From: Paracoccus shanxieyensis
GTDB taxonomy: Bacteria > Pseudomonadota > Alphaproteobacteria > Rhodobacterales > Rhodobacteraceae
Length of the DNA: 64,000 nt
Direction of reading: 5' to 3'
Assembly (NCBI RefSeq): GCF_009711265.1
Contig: NZ_WMII01000006.1
Coordinates: 124,001 to 188,000, forward strand
Positions within the stretch are counted from its first letter, which is position 1; every line of letters begins with the position of its first letter. Positions 26,876 through 36,005 of this stretch are shown here, in pieces. The notes under the pieces were generated by a model that was not told where the DNA came from, made no database searches, and saw only the letters and a list, made by a program, of their open reading frames with translations. Position numbers and translations under genes: made by a program.

Positions 26876-28087
26876 ATGACCGTCGCACAGAAATTCGCCC
26901 GTCTGGGCACCGATCACGCCCCGGGGCAAGAGGTCCGCCAAAGCGCCAGTGCCGATTTCCTGATCGGCGATGTGCTGCCGGGCCAGCCGGTCGATTTCTC
27001 GCATGGCGATGTCGATGCCCATGACCCGACGCCGGGCGCGTTTCAGCTGTTTGCCGAAGGCGTGGCCAAGGGCGGCGCGCAGGCCTATACCGAATATCGT
27101 GGCGATATCGGCATCCGCGAGGGGCTGGCCGACCGGCTGGCGGCATTCACCGGGGCCGCGGTCGATGCGCGCGACGGGCTGATCGTCACGCCCGGCACGC
27201 AGGGCGCGCTGTTTCTGGCCGTCGCCGCGACCGTGGCGCGGGGTGACAAGGTGGCCATCGTCCGGCCCGATTATTTCGCCAATCGCAAGCTGGTCGAGTT
27301 CTTCGAGGGCGAGATCATCCCCGTCGCGCTGTCCTATGACACGGCTGTCGCGGGTGAGGCGGGGCTGGATCTGTCGGGCCTTGAGGCCGCGTTCAAGGCC
27401 GGGGCGCGGGTGTTCCTGTTCTCGAACCCGAACAATCCGGCGGGCGTGGTCTATTCGGCGGATGAAATTGCCCGGATCGCCCGGCTGGCTGCGCGCCATG
27501 ACGCCACGGTGATCGTGGATCAGCTGTATTCGCGGCTGCTGTTTTCCGGCGTCAGCTATACGCATCTGCGCGCCGAAGCCGATCTGCCCGCGAATGTCGT
27601 GACCATCATGGGGCCGTCCAAGACGGAATCGCTCAGCGGTTACCGGCTGGGCGTGGCCTTCGGCGCGCCGCAGATCATCGCGCGAATGGAGAAGCTGCAG
27701 GCCATCGTGTCGCTGCGGGCGGCGGGCTATGCGCAGGCGGTGCTGCGCTGCTGGTTTGCCGAACCCGAGGGCTGGATGGAGGACCGCATCGCCCGCCATC
27801 AGGCGATCCGAGACGATCTGGTCGCGGCCTTCCGCCAGATCCCCGGCTGCACCGTGCGTCAGCCGCAGGCCGGCAGCTATCTGTTCCCGCGCCTGCCGCC
27901 CTTGGCGATCGCGCCCTTGCAGTTCATCCGCGCGCTGCGCCTGCAGGCCGGGGTGGTGGTGACGCCGGGCACGGAATTCAGCCCGGATGCGGGCGACAGC
28001 ATCCGGCTGAACTTCTCGCAAGACCATGGCGCGGCGCTGGCGGCCGTCCAGCGCATCGCCACCCTGACCCAGCGTTACCGCGCATGA
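26876..28087 (+). CDS. Class I/II PLP-dependent aminotransferase
   Basis: A 403-residue fold-type I aminotransferase. The PLP lysine is in MGPSKTESLSGYRLG. NPNNPAGVVYS and VIVDQLYSRLLFSG carry the conserved Asn and Asp/Tyr of the cofactor site, and the C-terminal SIRLNFSQDH carries the substrate carboxylate Arg. GGAGGAAAC lies upstream of the ATG. Substrate is not evident; aspartate/aromatic-type enzymes are nearest. Its stop overlaps the start of the aspartate dehydrogenase-like gene (ATGA), so the two are coupled. It may supply or use an oxo/imino acid handled by that enzyme. Confidence 0.9.
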   Translation: MTVAQKFARLGTDHAPGQEVRQSASADFLIGDVLPGQPVDFSHGDVDAHDPTPGAFQLFAEGVAKGGAQAYTEYRGDIGIREGLADRLAAFTGAAVDARDGLIVTPGTQGALFLAVAATVARGDKVAIVRPDYFANRKLVEFFEGEIIPVALSYDTAVAGEAGLDLSGLEAAFKAGARVFLFSNPNNPAGVVYSADEIARIARLAARHDATVIVDQLYSRLLFSGVSYTHLRAEADLPANVVTIMGPSKTESLSGYRLGVAFGAPQIIARMEKLQAIVSLRAAGYAQAVLRCWFAEPEGWMEDRIARHQAIRDDLVAAFRQIPGCTVRQPQAGSYLFPRLPPLAIAPLQFIRALRLQAGVVVTPGTEFSPDAGDSIRLNFSQDHGAALAAVQRIATLTQRYRA

Positions 28088-28842
28088 GGGTCGGGATCAT
28101 CGGGCAAGGCACCATCGGGCAGGCGATCATCCGGCATCTGCAGGCCCGCCCGGATGTGCAGATCGGCTTTGTTCTGGCGCGCGACCGCCAGAAGCTTGCG
28201 GCGCTGGATCTGCCCGGCGCGCTGCTGACGGATGATGCCGGGGCCGCGCTGGCCTGCGGTGTCGATCTGGTGGTCGAGGCGGCGATGCCGCAGCTGACCG
28301 CCGATCTTGCGCCCCGGTTTCTGGATCACGCGGATTTCTGCGCCTTCAGCGCCACCGCCCTGGCCGATCAGGGCGTCGAACAGGCCATTCTTGCGGCCAC
28401 CTCTGCCAGCGGCAGGCGCTTTTTCGTGCCGCATGGCGCGGTTCTGGGGCTGGACGGCTTGCGCGACGGGCGCGGCCTGATCGACAGCGTGACGGTGACC
28501 ACGACGAAAAGCGGCAAAAGCCTTGGGCTGGACCCCCTGACCAGCGGCACGGTCTATGAAGGTCCGGCGCGCGGGGCCTGCCTGCGCTTTCCGCGCAATG
28601 TGAACGTGCATGCGGCAGTTGCCGTGGCGGGGATCGGTCTGGACCGCACCGTCAGCCGCATCGTGGCCGTGCCGCATCAAGGTGCGAACATGCACCGGAT
28701 CGAGGTGACCGGGCAGGGGCTGGCATGGACCATCGACGCCAGTTCGCCGTCGCTGGGGGGCGTCACCGGGGCCTATACGCCGCAATCGGCGACAGGATCG
28801 GTCGACCGCATTCTGGGCCAGCGCGGCATCTGCATTGTCTGA
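28084..28842 (+). CDS. Aspartate dehydrogenase-like (NadX-type) oxidoreductase
   Basis: A 252-residue protein of the L-aspartate dehydrogenase family. The N-terminal Rossmann motif is VGIIGQGTIGQAI. The C-terminal half has the family segment FPRNVNVHAAVAVAGIGLDR followed by VAVPHQGANMHRIEVTG. Known members interconvert L-aspartate and iminosuccinate/oxaloacetate with NAD(P)H, some of them for NAD synthesis. No nadA or nadC lies nearby, and coupling to an aminotransferase and proximity to an OCD-family gene point to a different amino/imino acid route. Its end is 5 bp from the convergent ligase gene. Confidence 0.82.
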   Translation: MRVGIIGQGTIGQAIIRHLQARPDVQIGFVLARDRQKLAALDLPGALLTDDAGAALACGVDLVVEAAMPQLTADLAPRFLDHADFCAFSATALADQGVEQAILAATSASGRRFFVPHGAVLGLDGLRDGRGLIDSVTVTTTKSGKSLGLDPLTSGTVYEGPARGACLRFPRNVNVHAAVAVAGIGLDRTVSRIVAVPHQGANMHRIEVTGQGLAWTIDASSPSLGGVTGAYTPQSATGSVDRILGQRGICIV

Positions 28843-28847
28843 CCGCG

Positions 28848-30050
28848 CTAGCGCAGATCGGCGATGACCTTGCCATCATTGGGCAGGCTGCCCGGCGCGA
28901 CGATCTGGACCGAGCCTTTCAGGCGCGTGATCTCGGCCAGCTTGCCGGTCAGGGCCTCGACCGCGCCTTGATCGGGATGCTCGGCCAGCAGATGCATGCG
29001 GTCCTGTTCGCCGCTGCGGCTGACCTCAAGACGCAGGCGCTGGCAGCCGGGCACGGCGCGGGCGATGGCGGCGATCTGTTCGGGGCGCACGAACATGCCC
29101 TTGATCTTGGTGGCCTGATCGGCGCGGCCCATCCAGCCCTTGATGCGGCGGTTGGTGCGGGGGCCCGAGGCAGGAAGGATCGCCGACATGTCGCCGGTGG
29201 CAAAGCGCAGCAGCGGGTAATCGGCATCCAGCCGCGTCACGACGATTTCGCCGACCTCGCCATCGGGGACGGGATCGCCGGTACCGGGGCGCAGGATTTC
29301 GACGATGACGCCTTCGTTCAGCACCATGCCCGGACCGCCATCCTCATAGGCGACGATGCCCAGATCGGCGGTGCCGTAGCATTGCCGCACCGCCACACCG
29401 CGCCCGGCCAGTTCGGCGCGCAGGCTTTCGGGCAGCGCCGCGCCCGTCACCATGCCGATCTGCAACGCGCTGCGGTCCACGCCTGCCTCATCGGCCTTGT
29501 CCAGCAGGATCTTCAGAAAATCCGGCACGCCGACATAGACGCGGGGGCGGTATTGCGTGATGGCGGTCAATTGGTCGGCGGTATTGCCCGGACCTGCGGG
29601 AATGACCGGACAGCCGATGGCCTGCGCACCCGCCTCGAAGATGAAGGCGGCGGGCGTCAGGTGGTATGAGAACGTGTTCAGCACCACATCCCCCTTGCGC
29701 ACCCCCGCCGCATACAGCGCGCGGGCAGAACCCCACCAGTCGGGCGCACAGCCTTCGGGGTCAAAGATCGGACCGGGCGACACGAACAGCCTGCGCAGCC
29801 CCTGCGCCGGGCCGCCCAGCAGGCCGCCGAAAGGCGCGTGGCGGGCCTGCAATTCGACCAGATCGGATTTGCGCAGCACCGGCAGGGCGGCCAGATCGGC
29901 CAGATCCCGCAGCCGTTCGGGCAGGCGGTCGGCCCAAAGTGGCTGCGTCGCGCGCATCCGCCCGATCTGCGCGTTCAGGCGGGCAAGCTGGTCCGCCGCG
30001 CGGTCGGTGTCGCTGCGCGTCTCGGTCTGGTCGTAGTGATCGGCGGTCAT
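28848..30050 (-). CDS. Phenylacetate-CoA ligase-like (PaaK family) adenylating enzyme
   Basis: A 400-residue AMP-forming CoA ligase of the PaaK branch, slightly shorter than PaaK (about 430). Features: LPVLRKSDLVELQARH at the N-terminal, LFVSPGPIFDPEG (the P-loop-like region; degenerate compared with the S-S-G-T-T-G consensus), VRQCYGTADLGIVAYEDGG, and the C-terminal hinge IKGWMGRADQATKIKGMFVR. It would activate an aryl or short carboxylic acid with ATP and CoA. It is the last gene of a seven-gene minus-strand operon with a Liv-type importer and a second, unrelated acyl-CoA synthetase. Whether the altered P-loop is active is unclear. Confidence 0.82.
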   Translation of the reverse strand: MTADHYDQTETRSDTDRAADQLARLNAQIGRMRATQPLWADRLPERLRDLADLAALPVLRKSDLVELQARHAPFGGLLGGPAQGLRRLFVSPGPIFDPEGCAPDWWGSARALYAAGVRKGDVVLNTFSYHLTPAAFIFEAGAQAIGCPVIPAGPGNTADQLTAITQYRPRVYVGVPDFLKILLDKADEAGVDRSALQIGMVTGAALPESLRAELAGRGVAVRQCYGTADLGIVAYEDGGPGMVLNEGVIVEILRPGTGDPVPDGEVGEIVVTRLDADYPLLRFATGDMSAILPASGPRTNRRIKGWMGRADQATKIKGMFVRPEQIAAIARAVPGCQRLRLEVSRSGEQDRMHLLAEHPDQGAVEALTGKLAEITRLKGSVQIVAPGSLPNDGKVIADLR

Positions 30051-30059
30051 GGGCTTTCC

Positions 30060-30848
30060 TCAGGCCAGCCAGCGCTTGCGCCGGCGATAGTGTTTGACGT
30101 TGCGGTAATCGACATGATCCGTGCCGCCCAGATAGAAGTCCTGCACATCGGGGTTGGACTTCAGCACCTCGGCTGCGCCCGACATGACGACCTGCCCCTG
30201 TTCGATCAGATAGGCGCGGTCCACGATGTCCAGCGTCGCCGCCGCGTTCTGTTCGACCAGCAGCACCGACAGCTTTTCGCGGGCGTTGATGTCGCGGATG
30301 ATGCCAAAGATTTCCTGCACCAGCAGCGGCGACAGGCCCAGCGACGGTTCGTCCAGCATGATCAGCCGCGGTTCGGTCATCAGCGCGCGGCCAATGGCCA
30401 GCATCTGCTGTTCGCCCCCCGACAGATAGCCCGATTTCGACTTGATGCGTTCGCGCAGGCGCGGGAAATAGGCATAGACCTGTTCGCGCAATTCGTTGAA
30501 CCGCGCGATATTGCGCCCGCGATAGGCGGCGATCAGGTTTTCGTCCGGCGTCAGATGGCCGAAGATGCGCCGCCCCTCCAGCACATGCACCAGCCCCAGC
30601 CCCACCCGTTCGGGCGCGCCAAGGCCCAGAATGGACCGATCGCCAAAGCGCACATCGCCCCGCGTCACCAGCCCGCGTTCGGGGCCCAGCAGCCCCGAGA
30701 CCGATTTCAGCGTGGTCGATTTGCCCGCGCCGTTCGAGCCGAGCAGCGCGACCATTTCGCCTTCGCCCACTTCCAGCGAGACGCCCTTGATGGCAAGGAA
30801 CACCTTGTCATAGATCACCTCGACATTTTCCAGAACCAGCGCGGGCAT
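30060..30848 (-). CDS. livF: Branched-chain-type ABC transporter ATPase (LivF-like)
   Basis: A 262-residue ABC ATPase. Walker A is LLGSNGAGKST, the signature is LSGGEQQMLAIGRAL, and Walker B is LIMLDEPSLGLSP. The extended C-terminus after VMSGAAEVLKSNPDVQDFYL (about 25 basic residues) is longer than in standard LivF. It works with LivG, LivH and LivM of the same operon; the substrate is more probably an aromatic or medium-chain acid than a branched-chain amino acid, given the ligases in the operon. Confidence 0.92.
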   Translation of the reverse strand: MPALVLENVEVIYDKVFLAIKGVSLEVGEGEMVALLGSNGAGKSTTLKSVSGLLGPERGLVTRGDVRFGDRSILGLGAPERVGLGLVHVLEGRRIFGHLTPDENLIAAYRGRNIARFNELREQVYAYFPRLRERIKSKSGYLSGGEQQMLAIGRALMTEPRLIMLDEPSLGLSPLLVQEIFGIIRDINAREKLSVLLVEQNAAATLDIVDRAYLIEQGQVVMSGAAEVLKSNPDVQDFYLGGTDHVDYRNVKHYRRRKRWLA

Positions 30849-30852
30849 GGCG

Positions 30853-32088
30853 TCACTTCCCGTAATGCGCGGCGGAATCCTCGATCACCTTGCGGACGAT
30901 CTCGGGGTAGGCGGCATGCCATTCGGACACAGGGACCCATTTTTCGCCGTCCCATTCCGACACGCGGCCCGCGCCGCCGCCCTGATGGTCGGTCGCGGTG
31001 ATGGTGACGGCGGGCATCAGCCCTTCCGCGTCATAGCCCGAGATCTTTTCAAACCCCGCCTTCAGCGCATCGCCGTTCATCGGCCCGCCGGCTTCCGCGC
31101 CCAGCCGTGCGGCCTCGACCGCGACGGCCATGGTGGCGACGCCAAGGTTGTAATAGCTGTTGCCGACATTGGCGGTTTCGCCCGCGCCCTTGCCCGGCGT
31201 GATGACCTTTTCCTGAATGCGCTGGATGATCGGGTGATCCATCCCCGAGGCGGTGGCCTCGAACCGTTTCACGCCCTTCATCTGCGGGCCGACATTGGCG
31301 GCATCGGTTTCGGCCAGCCAGATCACGGAATGGATCTGTTCGGGGCGGATGCCGTTCTGGATCGCCGTGCGCACGGACACGGCCTGACCGCCGCCCGCGC
31401 CCCAGATCATGACGTAATCGGGACGATAGCGGCGCACCTCGGACCATGCCGCCGATTGTTCGTTGCCGGGGCTGGCATAGGGGAAGGCGCGGAACTCGAA
31501 GCCCTCCTGTTCGGACAGCGCCTGCAGGATCGGGCCGGGTTCGCGGCCAAAGGGGCTGTCGATATGGACGATGGCGATCTTCTTGCCCTCAAGCCCGCCG
31601 GTCTGCTTCATGTATTCGACAAGGTTCGCCGCCTGCGCCCAATAGGTCGCCATGACCGGGAAGATATAGGGAAAGACCGTGCCGTCCGAGGCATCGCCCC
31701 GGCCATGCACGGGGGTGATGACGATGTTCTTGTCCGCCTGTGCCTGATCCAGAATGGCGGCAGATACCGGCGTCGACAGGAAGTCGAACAGGATCGCGCC
31801 CTCTTCCTTGGCGCGGTTATAGGCCTCGATCCCGCGCTGGGGCTGGTTGCCGGTGTCGCGGACGATGGCGGTGAAGGTATTGCCGCCGATGCCGCCTTCT
31901 TCGTTCACCAGCGTCAGGTAATCGCGCTGGCCCTGATTGTACTGCCCGGTCACGAAGGTATAGACCGCCGTGAAATCCTGCAGCAGGCCGAACTTGATCT
32001 CCTCGGCATGGATCGGTCCTGCGGTGGCCACCACCACGGCGGTGGTCAGGGCCAGCTTGCGCATCCAGTTCATACGTCCTTGCATCAT
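30853..32088 (-). CDS. livK: ABC transporter substrate-binding protein (LivK-like)
   Basis: A 411-residue type I periplasmic-binding protein. The signal peptide is about residues 1-28 (LALTTAVVVATAGPIHA), and the mature protein begins EEIKFGLLQDFTAVYTF. AGGGGG lies 6-7 nt before the ATG at 32088; the same frame continues upstream through the livM antisense-free region but has no coding sense there. Members linked to PaaK/FadD-type ligases bind aromatic or fatty acids, and that is the expected ligand class here. Confidence 0.92.
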   Translation of the reverse strand: MMQGRMNWMRKLALTTAVVVATAGPIHAEEIKFGLLQDFTAVYTFVTGQYNQGQRDYLTLVNEEGGIGGNTFTAIVRDTGNQPQRGIEAYNRAKEEGAILFDFLSTPVSAAILDQAQADKNIVITPVHGRGDASDGTVFPYIFPVMATYWAQAANLVEYMKQTGGLEGKKIAIVHIDSPFGREPGPILQALSEQEGFEFRAFPYASPGNEQSAAWSEVRRYRPDYVMIWGAGGGQAVSVRTAIQNGIRPEQIHSVIWLAETDAANVGPQMKGVKRFEATASGMDHPIIQRIQEKVITPGKGAGETANVGNSYYNLGVATMAVAVEAARLGAEAGGPMNGDALKAGFEKISGYDAEGLMPAVTITATDHQGGGAGRVSEWDGEKWVPVSEWHAAYPEIVRKVIEDSAAHYGK

Positions 32089-32108
32089 GTCAGACCCCCT
32101 CCCAAGGA

Positions 32109-33182
32109 TCAGCTTCTGGCGTGCCGGAACGGCCAGACCAGCAGATATTTGCGGATATTGTCGTAGATTTTCGCCAAGCCCAGCGGCTCGAGCAGCAAAA
32201 AGCCGATGATCATCGCGCCATAGATCACCAAAGGCAGGTGCGACAGAAAGTTCTGGCTGACCGGCACCCAGCCCGCCGCGGCAAGGTCCGAGACGAGGTT
32301 GGTCAGAAAGATCGGCGCCAGCAGCACAAAGCCCGCGCCCAGCCACGATCCGATGACCGAACCCAGCCCGCCCACAAGCACCATCGCCACCAGCTGGATC
32401 GAGACGTTGAAACCGAACTGTTCCGGCGTCACGGCGCGGTAAAAGCAGAACGCAAGGATCGCCCCCGTCACGCCGCCCATGAAGGACGAGGTGAAAAACG
32501 CCATCAGCTTGGTCCGGAACGGATCGACCCCGATGACGGCTGCGGCGAAATCCTTGTCCCGGATCGCGACCAGCGCCCGCCCGAACAAGCTTCGCTTGAC
32601 GTTCATGAAAAACACCGTCAGCAGCACCGCCCATCCCAGCGCCAGCCAATAGCGCGCGGCAAGGCTGTCCAAGGGCAGCAGCAGGAAGCTGACCGCAGGC
32701 GTGCGCAAGGTGGCATGCGCCCCGCCCGAGATCCACGGCACGTTCACCACGACCCAATCGACCAGATACTGCATGGCCAGCGTCGCCATCACCAGATACA
32801 GCCCCTTGACCCGCAGCGCCGCGCCGCCAAAGACCGCGCCGATCACCGCCGCGATCAGGCCCGACAGCAGCAGCGAAATCTCGAACGGGATGCCCGCGCG
32901 GGTCAGGTGGATCGAGGCATAGGCCCCGATGGCCATGACGGCGGCAAAGCCGAAATGCAGCTGTCCCGCCAGCCCCATCAGCAGCGTCAGCGACAGCGCC
33001 GCCGCCGACCAGATCACCCATGGCAGCACATAGCTGCCCAGATACAGCGGCGACACATAAAGCGGGGCCAGCAGCGCCAGCAGCAGCAGCGCGATCACCA
33101 GCCAGCGGTCGGCGGGCACTTTCCACAGCCTGCGATCGGCGCGGTAGCTGGTATGATAGGTTCCCGAAAGGCGATAGAACAT
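32109..33182 (-). CDS. livM: Branched-chain-type ABC permease (LivM-like)
   Basis: A 357-residue inner-membrane protein with about 9-10 transmembrane helices and the LivM core ALSLTLLMGLAGQLHFGFAA near residue 85. The coupling region is VAIRDKDFAAAVIGVDPFRT near residue 195. It has an unusually long basic N-terminus (MFYRLSGTYHTSYRADRRLW) before the first helix, seen also in relatives from ligase-linked Liv clusters. The gene begins 3 bp after livH. Confidence 0.93.
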   Translation of the reverse strand: MFYRLSGTYHTSYRADRRLWKVPADRWLVIALLLLALLAPLYVSPLYLGSYVLPWVIWSAAALSLTLLMGLAGQLHFGFAAVMAIGAYASIHLTRAGIPFEISLLLSGLIAAVIGAVFGGAALRVKGLYLVMATLAMQYLVDWVVVNVPWISGGAHATLRTPAVSFLLLPLDSLAARYWLALGWAVLLTVFFMNVKRSLFGRALVAIRDKDFAAAVIGVDPFRTKLMAFFTSSFMGGVTGAILAFCFYRAVTPEQFGFNVSIQLVAMVLVGGLGSVIGSWLGAGFVLLAPIFLTNLVSDLAAAGWVPVSQNFLSHLPLVIYGAMIIGFLLLEPLGLAKIYDNIRKYLLVWPFRHARS

Positions 33183-33185
33183 GGG

Positions 33186-34064
33186 TCAGATCCTTTCGAT
33201 GTCTTCACGGCCGAATATGCCGAAGGGCCGGATCATGATGGTCAGAAGGATGATCAGCGAGGTGACGACATCGCGCGTCGATCCGCCCGCGATGCTGTCC
33301 AGATAGCCGGGGATCACCGTCCCGGCGACACCGACCAGAATGCCGCCCAGCAGGACGCCGGGAATGGAATCGACGCCGCCAAGAATGACCACGGCGACGG
33401 CGGGAAACAGCAGCGCCGACAGCGTCCAGTCGACGCCCTGCGACGACCCCCACAGCGCGCCCGCGATCACCGCAGCCACCCCCGCCAGACCCCACGAGAT
33501 GCCGATGGCGCGTTCGACGGAAATGCCCACCGCCCAGCTTGAGACGTGATCGTCGGACACGGCGCGCAGCTTGGTGCCCAGCCGGGTGCGGAAGAACGCC
33601 AGCGCCGCGCCGACCAGCACCAGCGCCGCGATGCCGCCATAAAGCGAGGTGCGGTTGATGAACACATCGCCGATGATGATGGGCGCAAAGCCGATGCCAA
33701 GGTCGATGGGCTTGGGCGCCGATCCCAGAATGCCCGGCACAAGGCCGCGCAGCAGGATCTCCAGCCCCAGCGTCAGCATCACCACCATGATGATCGGCTG
33801 GCCGACCATGCGGCGCAGCAGCACGCGTTCGACCAGCAGGCCAAAGCCGAACATGATCGCGGCGGCGACGGGGATCGCGGCCCAGACCGGCAGCCCCCAT
33901 GACATGACCAGCCACACGGCATAGCCCGCCGTCATCACCAGCGCGCCTTGCGCCAGATTGGGCACGCCCGCGGATTTGTAGATCAGCACGAACCCCAGCG
34001 CGACCAGCGCATACATCAGCCCCGTCAGCGCGCCCGAGATCAGCAGTTCAAGGAAATATGCCAT
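33186..34064 (-). CDS. livH: Branched-chain-type ABC permease (LivH-like)
   Basis: A 292-residue membrane protein with about 8 transmembrane helices. The N-terminal LISGALTGLMYALVALGFVL and the coupling segment LRAVSDDHVSSWAVGISVER are characteristic of LivH. It follows the acyl-CoA synthetase gene directly (adjacent bases), so transcription through the whole operon is certain in practice. Confidence 0.94.
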   Translation of the reverse strand: MAYFLELLISGALTGLMYALVALGFVLIYKSAGVPNLAQGALVMTAGYAVWLVMSWGLPVWAAIPVAAAIMFGFGLLVERVLLRRMVGQPIIMVVMLTLGLEILLRGLVPGILGSAPKPIDLGIGFAPIIIGDVFINRTSLYGGIAALVLVGAALAFFRTRLGTKLRAVSDDHVSSWAVGISVERAIGISWGLAGVAAVIAGALWGSSQGVDWTLSALLFPAVAVVILGGVDSIPGVLLGGILVGVAGTVIPGYLDSIAGGSTRDVVTSLIILLTIMIRPFGIFGREDIERI

Positions 34065-36005
34065 TCACGCGGCCTCCACATCGGCCAGCCGCAGCACCCG
34101 GTCCAAGGATCCGGTCTGGCCGTTCTCATAGGTGATCTGCGCCCGGAAATCGATCTGGTCCGCCCCGGCGTTCAGCGCCTCGATGATCGGGCCATAGCGG
34201 TCGTCGATCACGTTGCGCTTCAGCTTGCGGGTGCGCGTCACCTCGCCGTCATCGGGGTCGAATTCCTTGTGCAGATTGGCAAAACGCGCCACAGACAGGC
34301 CGTGCGGCAGGCCGGCATTGACCTGCGCGATCTGGCCCGCGATCAGGTCATGCACGCGTGGCGACTGCGACAGTTCGGCATAGGAGGTATAGGCCACGCC
34401 GTTTTCCTGCGCCCATTGCCCCACCGCCTGAAAATCGATGCAGACGATCGCCACCAGCATGTCGCGCCCGCGCCCGATAACGGCGGCGTCCTTGATATGG
34501 GGCGAAAACTTCAGCCGGTTTTCGATATAGGTCGGGATGAAGCGCGTGCCGTCGCGCTTTTCCACCACCTCGGACACGCGGCCCAGCACCACAAGCTGGC
34601 CGTCGGGTTCGATCTGGCCCGCGTCGCCGGTCTGCAGCCAGCCATCGACCAGCGCCTCGGCGGTCGCTGTGGGGTTCTGGAAATAACCGTCAAAGATATT
34701 GTCGCCACGCAGCAGGATCTGGCCGGTTTCGTCGATGCGCATGTCGATGCCGGGAAAGGGACGGCCGACGGTGGTCAGGGAAATGTCGTCCGGCCCCTGC
34801 GCCACGGCCAGCGCGCAGTTTTCGGTCTGGCCATAGAACTGGCGCAGGTTCAGTCCCAACGCGCGGAACCATAGAAACACGTCCTCGCCGATGGCCTCGC
34901 CTGCGGTATAGGCGCGCTGGACGCGGGCAAGGCCCAGCTGGTCGCGGATCGGGCCGCAGATCAGCCATTCGCCCAGCCAGCGCGTCAGCCCGCCCTGACC
35001 GGGCTTGCCCGTCAGCCTTGCGCGTTCGGCAGCCATGGCGCGGGGCATGAACCAGTCGTAAAGCCAACGCTTCACCCCCCTGGTTTCGGCCATGCCCACC
35101 TGCACGCGGGTCAGCATCGCCGACCATGCCCGGGGCGAGGCGAAATACAGCGAAGGCGCAATTTCGCGCAGATCATGCAGCGCGGTTTCCTGCGCCTCGG
35201 GGATGTTGACGCTGAAGCGCAGCTCGGTCGCGGCGCCGATTGAGAAGATGAAATCCCCGACCCATGCCATCGGCAGATAGGCCATATGCACCTCGCCCTG
35301 CCGGAAATATCCGGCGGCGGCGGCGTTTCTGACGCCTGACAGCACATGGCCGTGTTTCAGCGGAATGCCCTTGGGCGCGCCCGTGGTCCCCGAGGAATGC
35401 ATCAGCACCGCGATGTCATGGACCGAGGGGCGCGCGATCAGCGCATCGCGCAACCCCGGATCGACCGACAGACGCGCCGCCCCGGCGGCCCGGATCGCAT
35501 CAAAGCCCATGACGCCCGCAGGCTCGCGTCCCGCAAGGCCGCGCGGGTCGTCATAGACCACCAGCCCCAGCGCAGGCCAGCTTTCGCGGGCCTCCAGCAT
35601 CTTGTCGACCTGTTCCTGATCTTCGGCGATGGCGGTGCGGATGTTTTCGCGCGCCATCTGCGCGGCCAGTTCCTCGGTCGGGGCATCGGCATAGGCGGGC
35701 GAGGGGATTGCCCGCAGGCAGGCGATGCCCAGCATGGCGAAATACAGGTTCGGGCGGTTGTCGCCGATGACCATGACGACATCGCCGGGTCCGATGCCCT
35801 GCGCCTCAAGGCCCGCGGCGAATTCGGTGACGGCGGCCAGATAGGCGCGCCAGTCATATTCCTGCCAGATGCCCCGGTCGCGTTCGCGCATGGCGATTTC
35901 GCCGGGATGTTCGGCGGCATTGCGCGCCAGACGGGCCAGAATGGTGTCGCCCGGCTGCCAGTCGGGATGCAGCGCGGCGGCGGTGTCGATGGGATCATGC
36001 TGCAT
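34065..36005 (-). CDS. AMP-forming acyl-CoA synthetase (long-chain FadD15-like)
   Basis: A 646-residue ANL-superfamily ligase. The ATP motif is VLMHSSGTTGAPKGIPLKHG, the A5-like motif is LRQFYGQTENCA, and the hinge motif is GWLQTGDAGQIEPDG. Lys in the C-terminal TRTRKLKRNVI region is the usual catalytic lysine. ATG 36005 gives a 4-residue overlap with livG; the frame remains open to 36089, but that part is antisense-like. Clusters combining LivFGHMK with this ligase type occur widely in proteobacteria, and the ligand is thought to be a fatty or aromatic acid that is activated on entry. The precise substrate is unknown. Confidence 0.9.
   Translation of the reverse strand: MQHDPIDTAAALHPDWQPGDTILARLARNAAEHPGEIAMRERDRGIWQEYDWRAYLAAVTEFAAGLEAQGIGPGDVVMVIGDNRPNLYFAMLGIACLRAIPSPAYADAPTEELAAQMARENIRTAIAEDQEQVDKMLEARESWPALGLVVYDDPRGLAGREPAGVMGFDAIRAAGAARLSVDPGLRDALIARPSVHDIAVLMHSSGTTGAPKGIPLKHGHVLSGVRNAAAAGYFRQGEVHMAYLPMAWVGDFIFSIGAATELRFSVNIPEAQETALHDLREIAPSLYFASPRAWSAMLTRVQVGMAETRGVKRWLYDWFMPRAMAAERARLTGKPGQGGLTRWLGEWLICGPIRDQLGLARVQRAYTAGEAIGEDVFLWFRALGLNLRQFYGQTENCALAVAQGPDDISLTTVGRPFPGIDMRIDETGQILLRGDNIFDGYFQNPTATAEALVDGWLQTGDAGQIEPDGQLVVLGRVSEVVEKRDGTRFIPTYIENRLKFSPHIKDAAVIGRGRDMLVAIVCIDFQAVGQWAQENGVAYTSYAELSQSPRVHDLIAGQIAQVNAGLPHGLSVARFANLHKEFDPDDGEVTRTRKLKRNVIDDRYGPIIEALNAGADQIDFRAQITYENGQTGSLDRVLRLADVEAA

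Noticed and set aside
21758..28842. Beta-hydroxyaspartate cycle genes (bhcABCD), known from Paracoccus
   Set aside because: An OCD-family enzyme and an aminotransferase are present, but the hydroxyaspartate aldolase and dehydratase are absent and a SerC-SerA fusion is not part of that cycle.
28084..28842. De novo NAD synthesis role (nadX)
   Set aside because: No nadA or nadC is near, and the gene is coupled to an aminotransferase instead.
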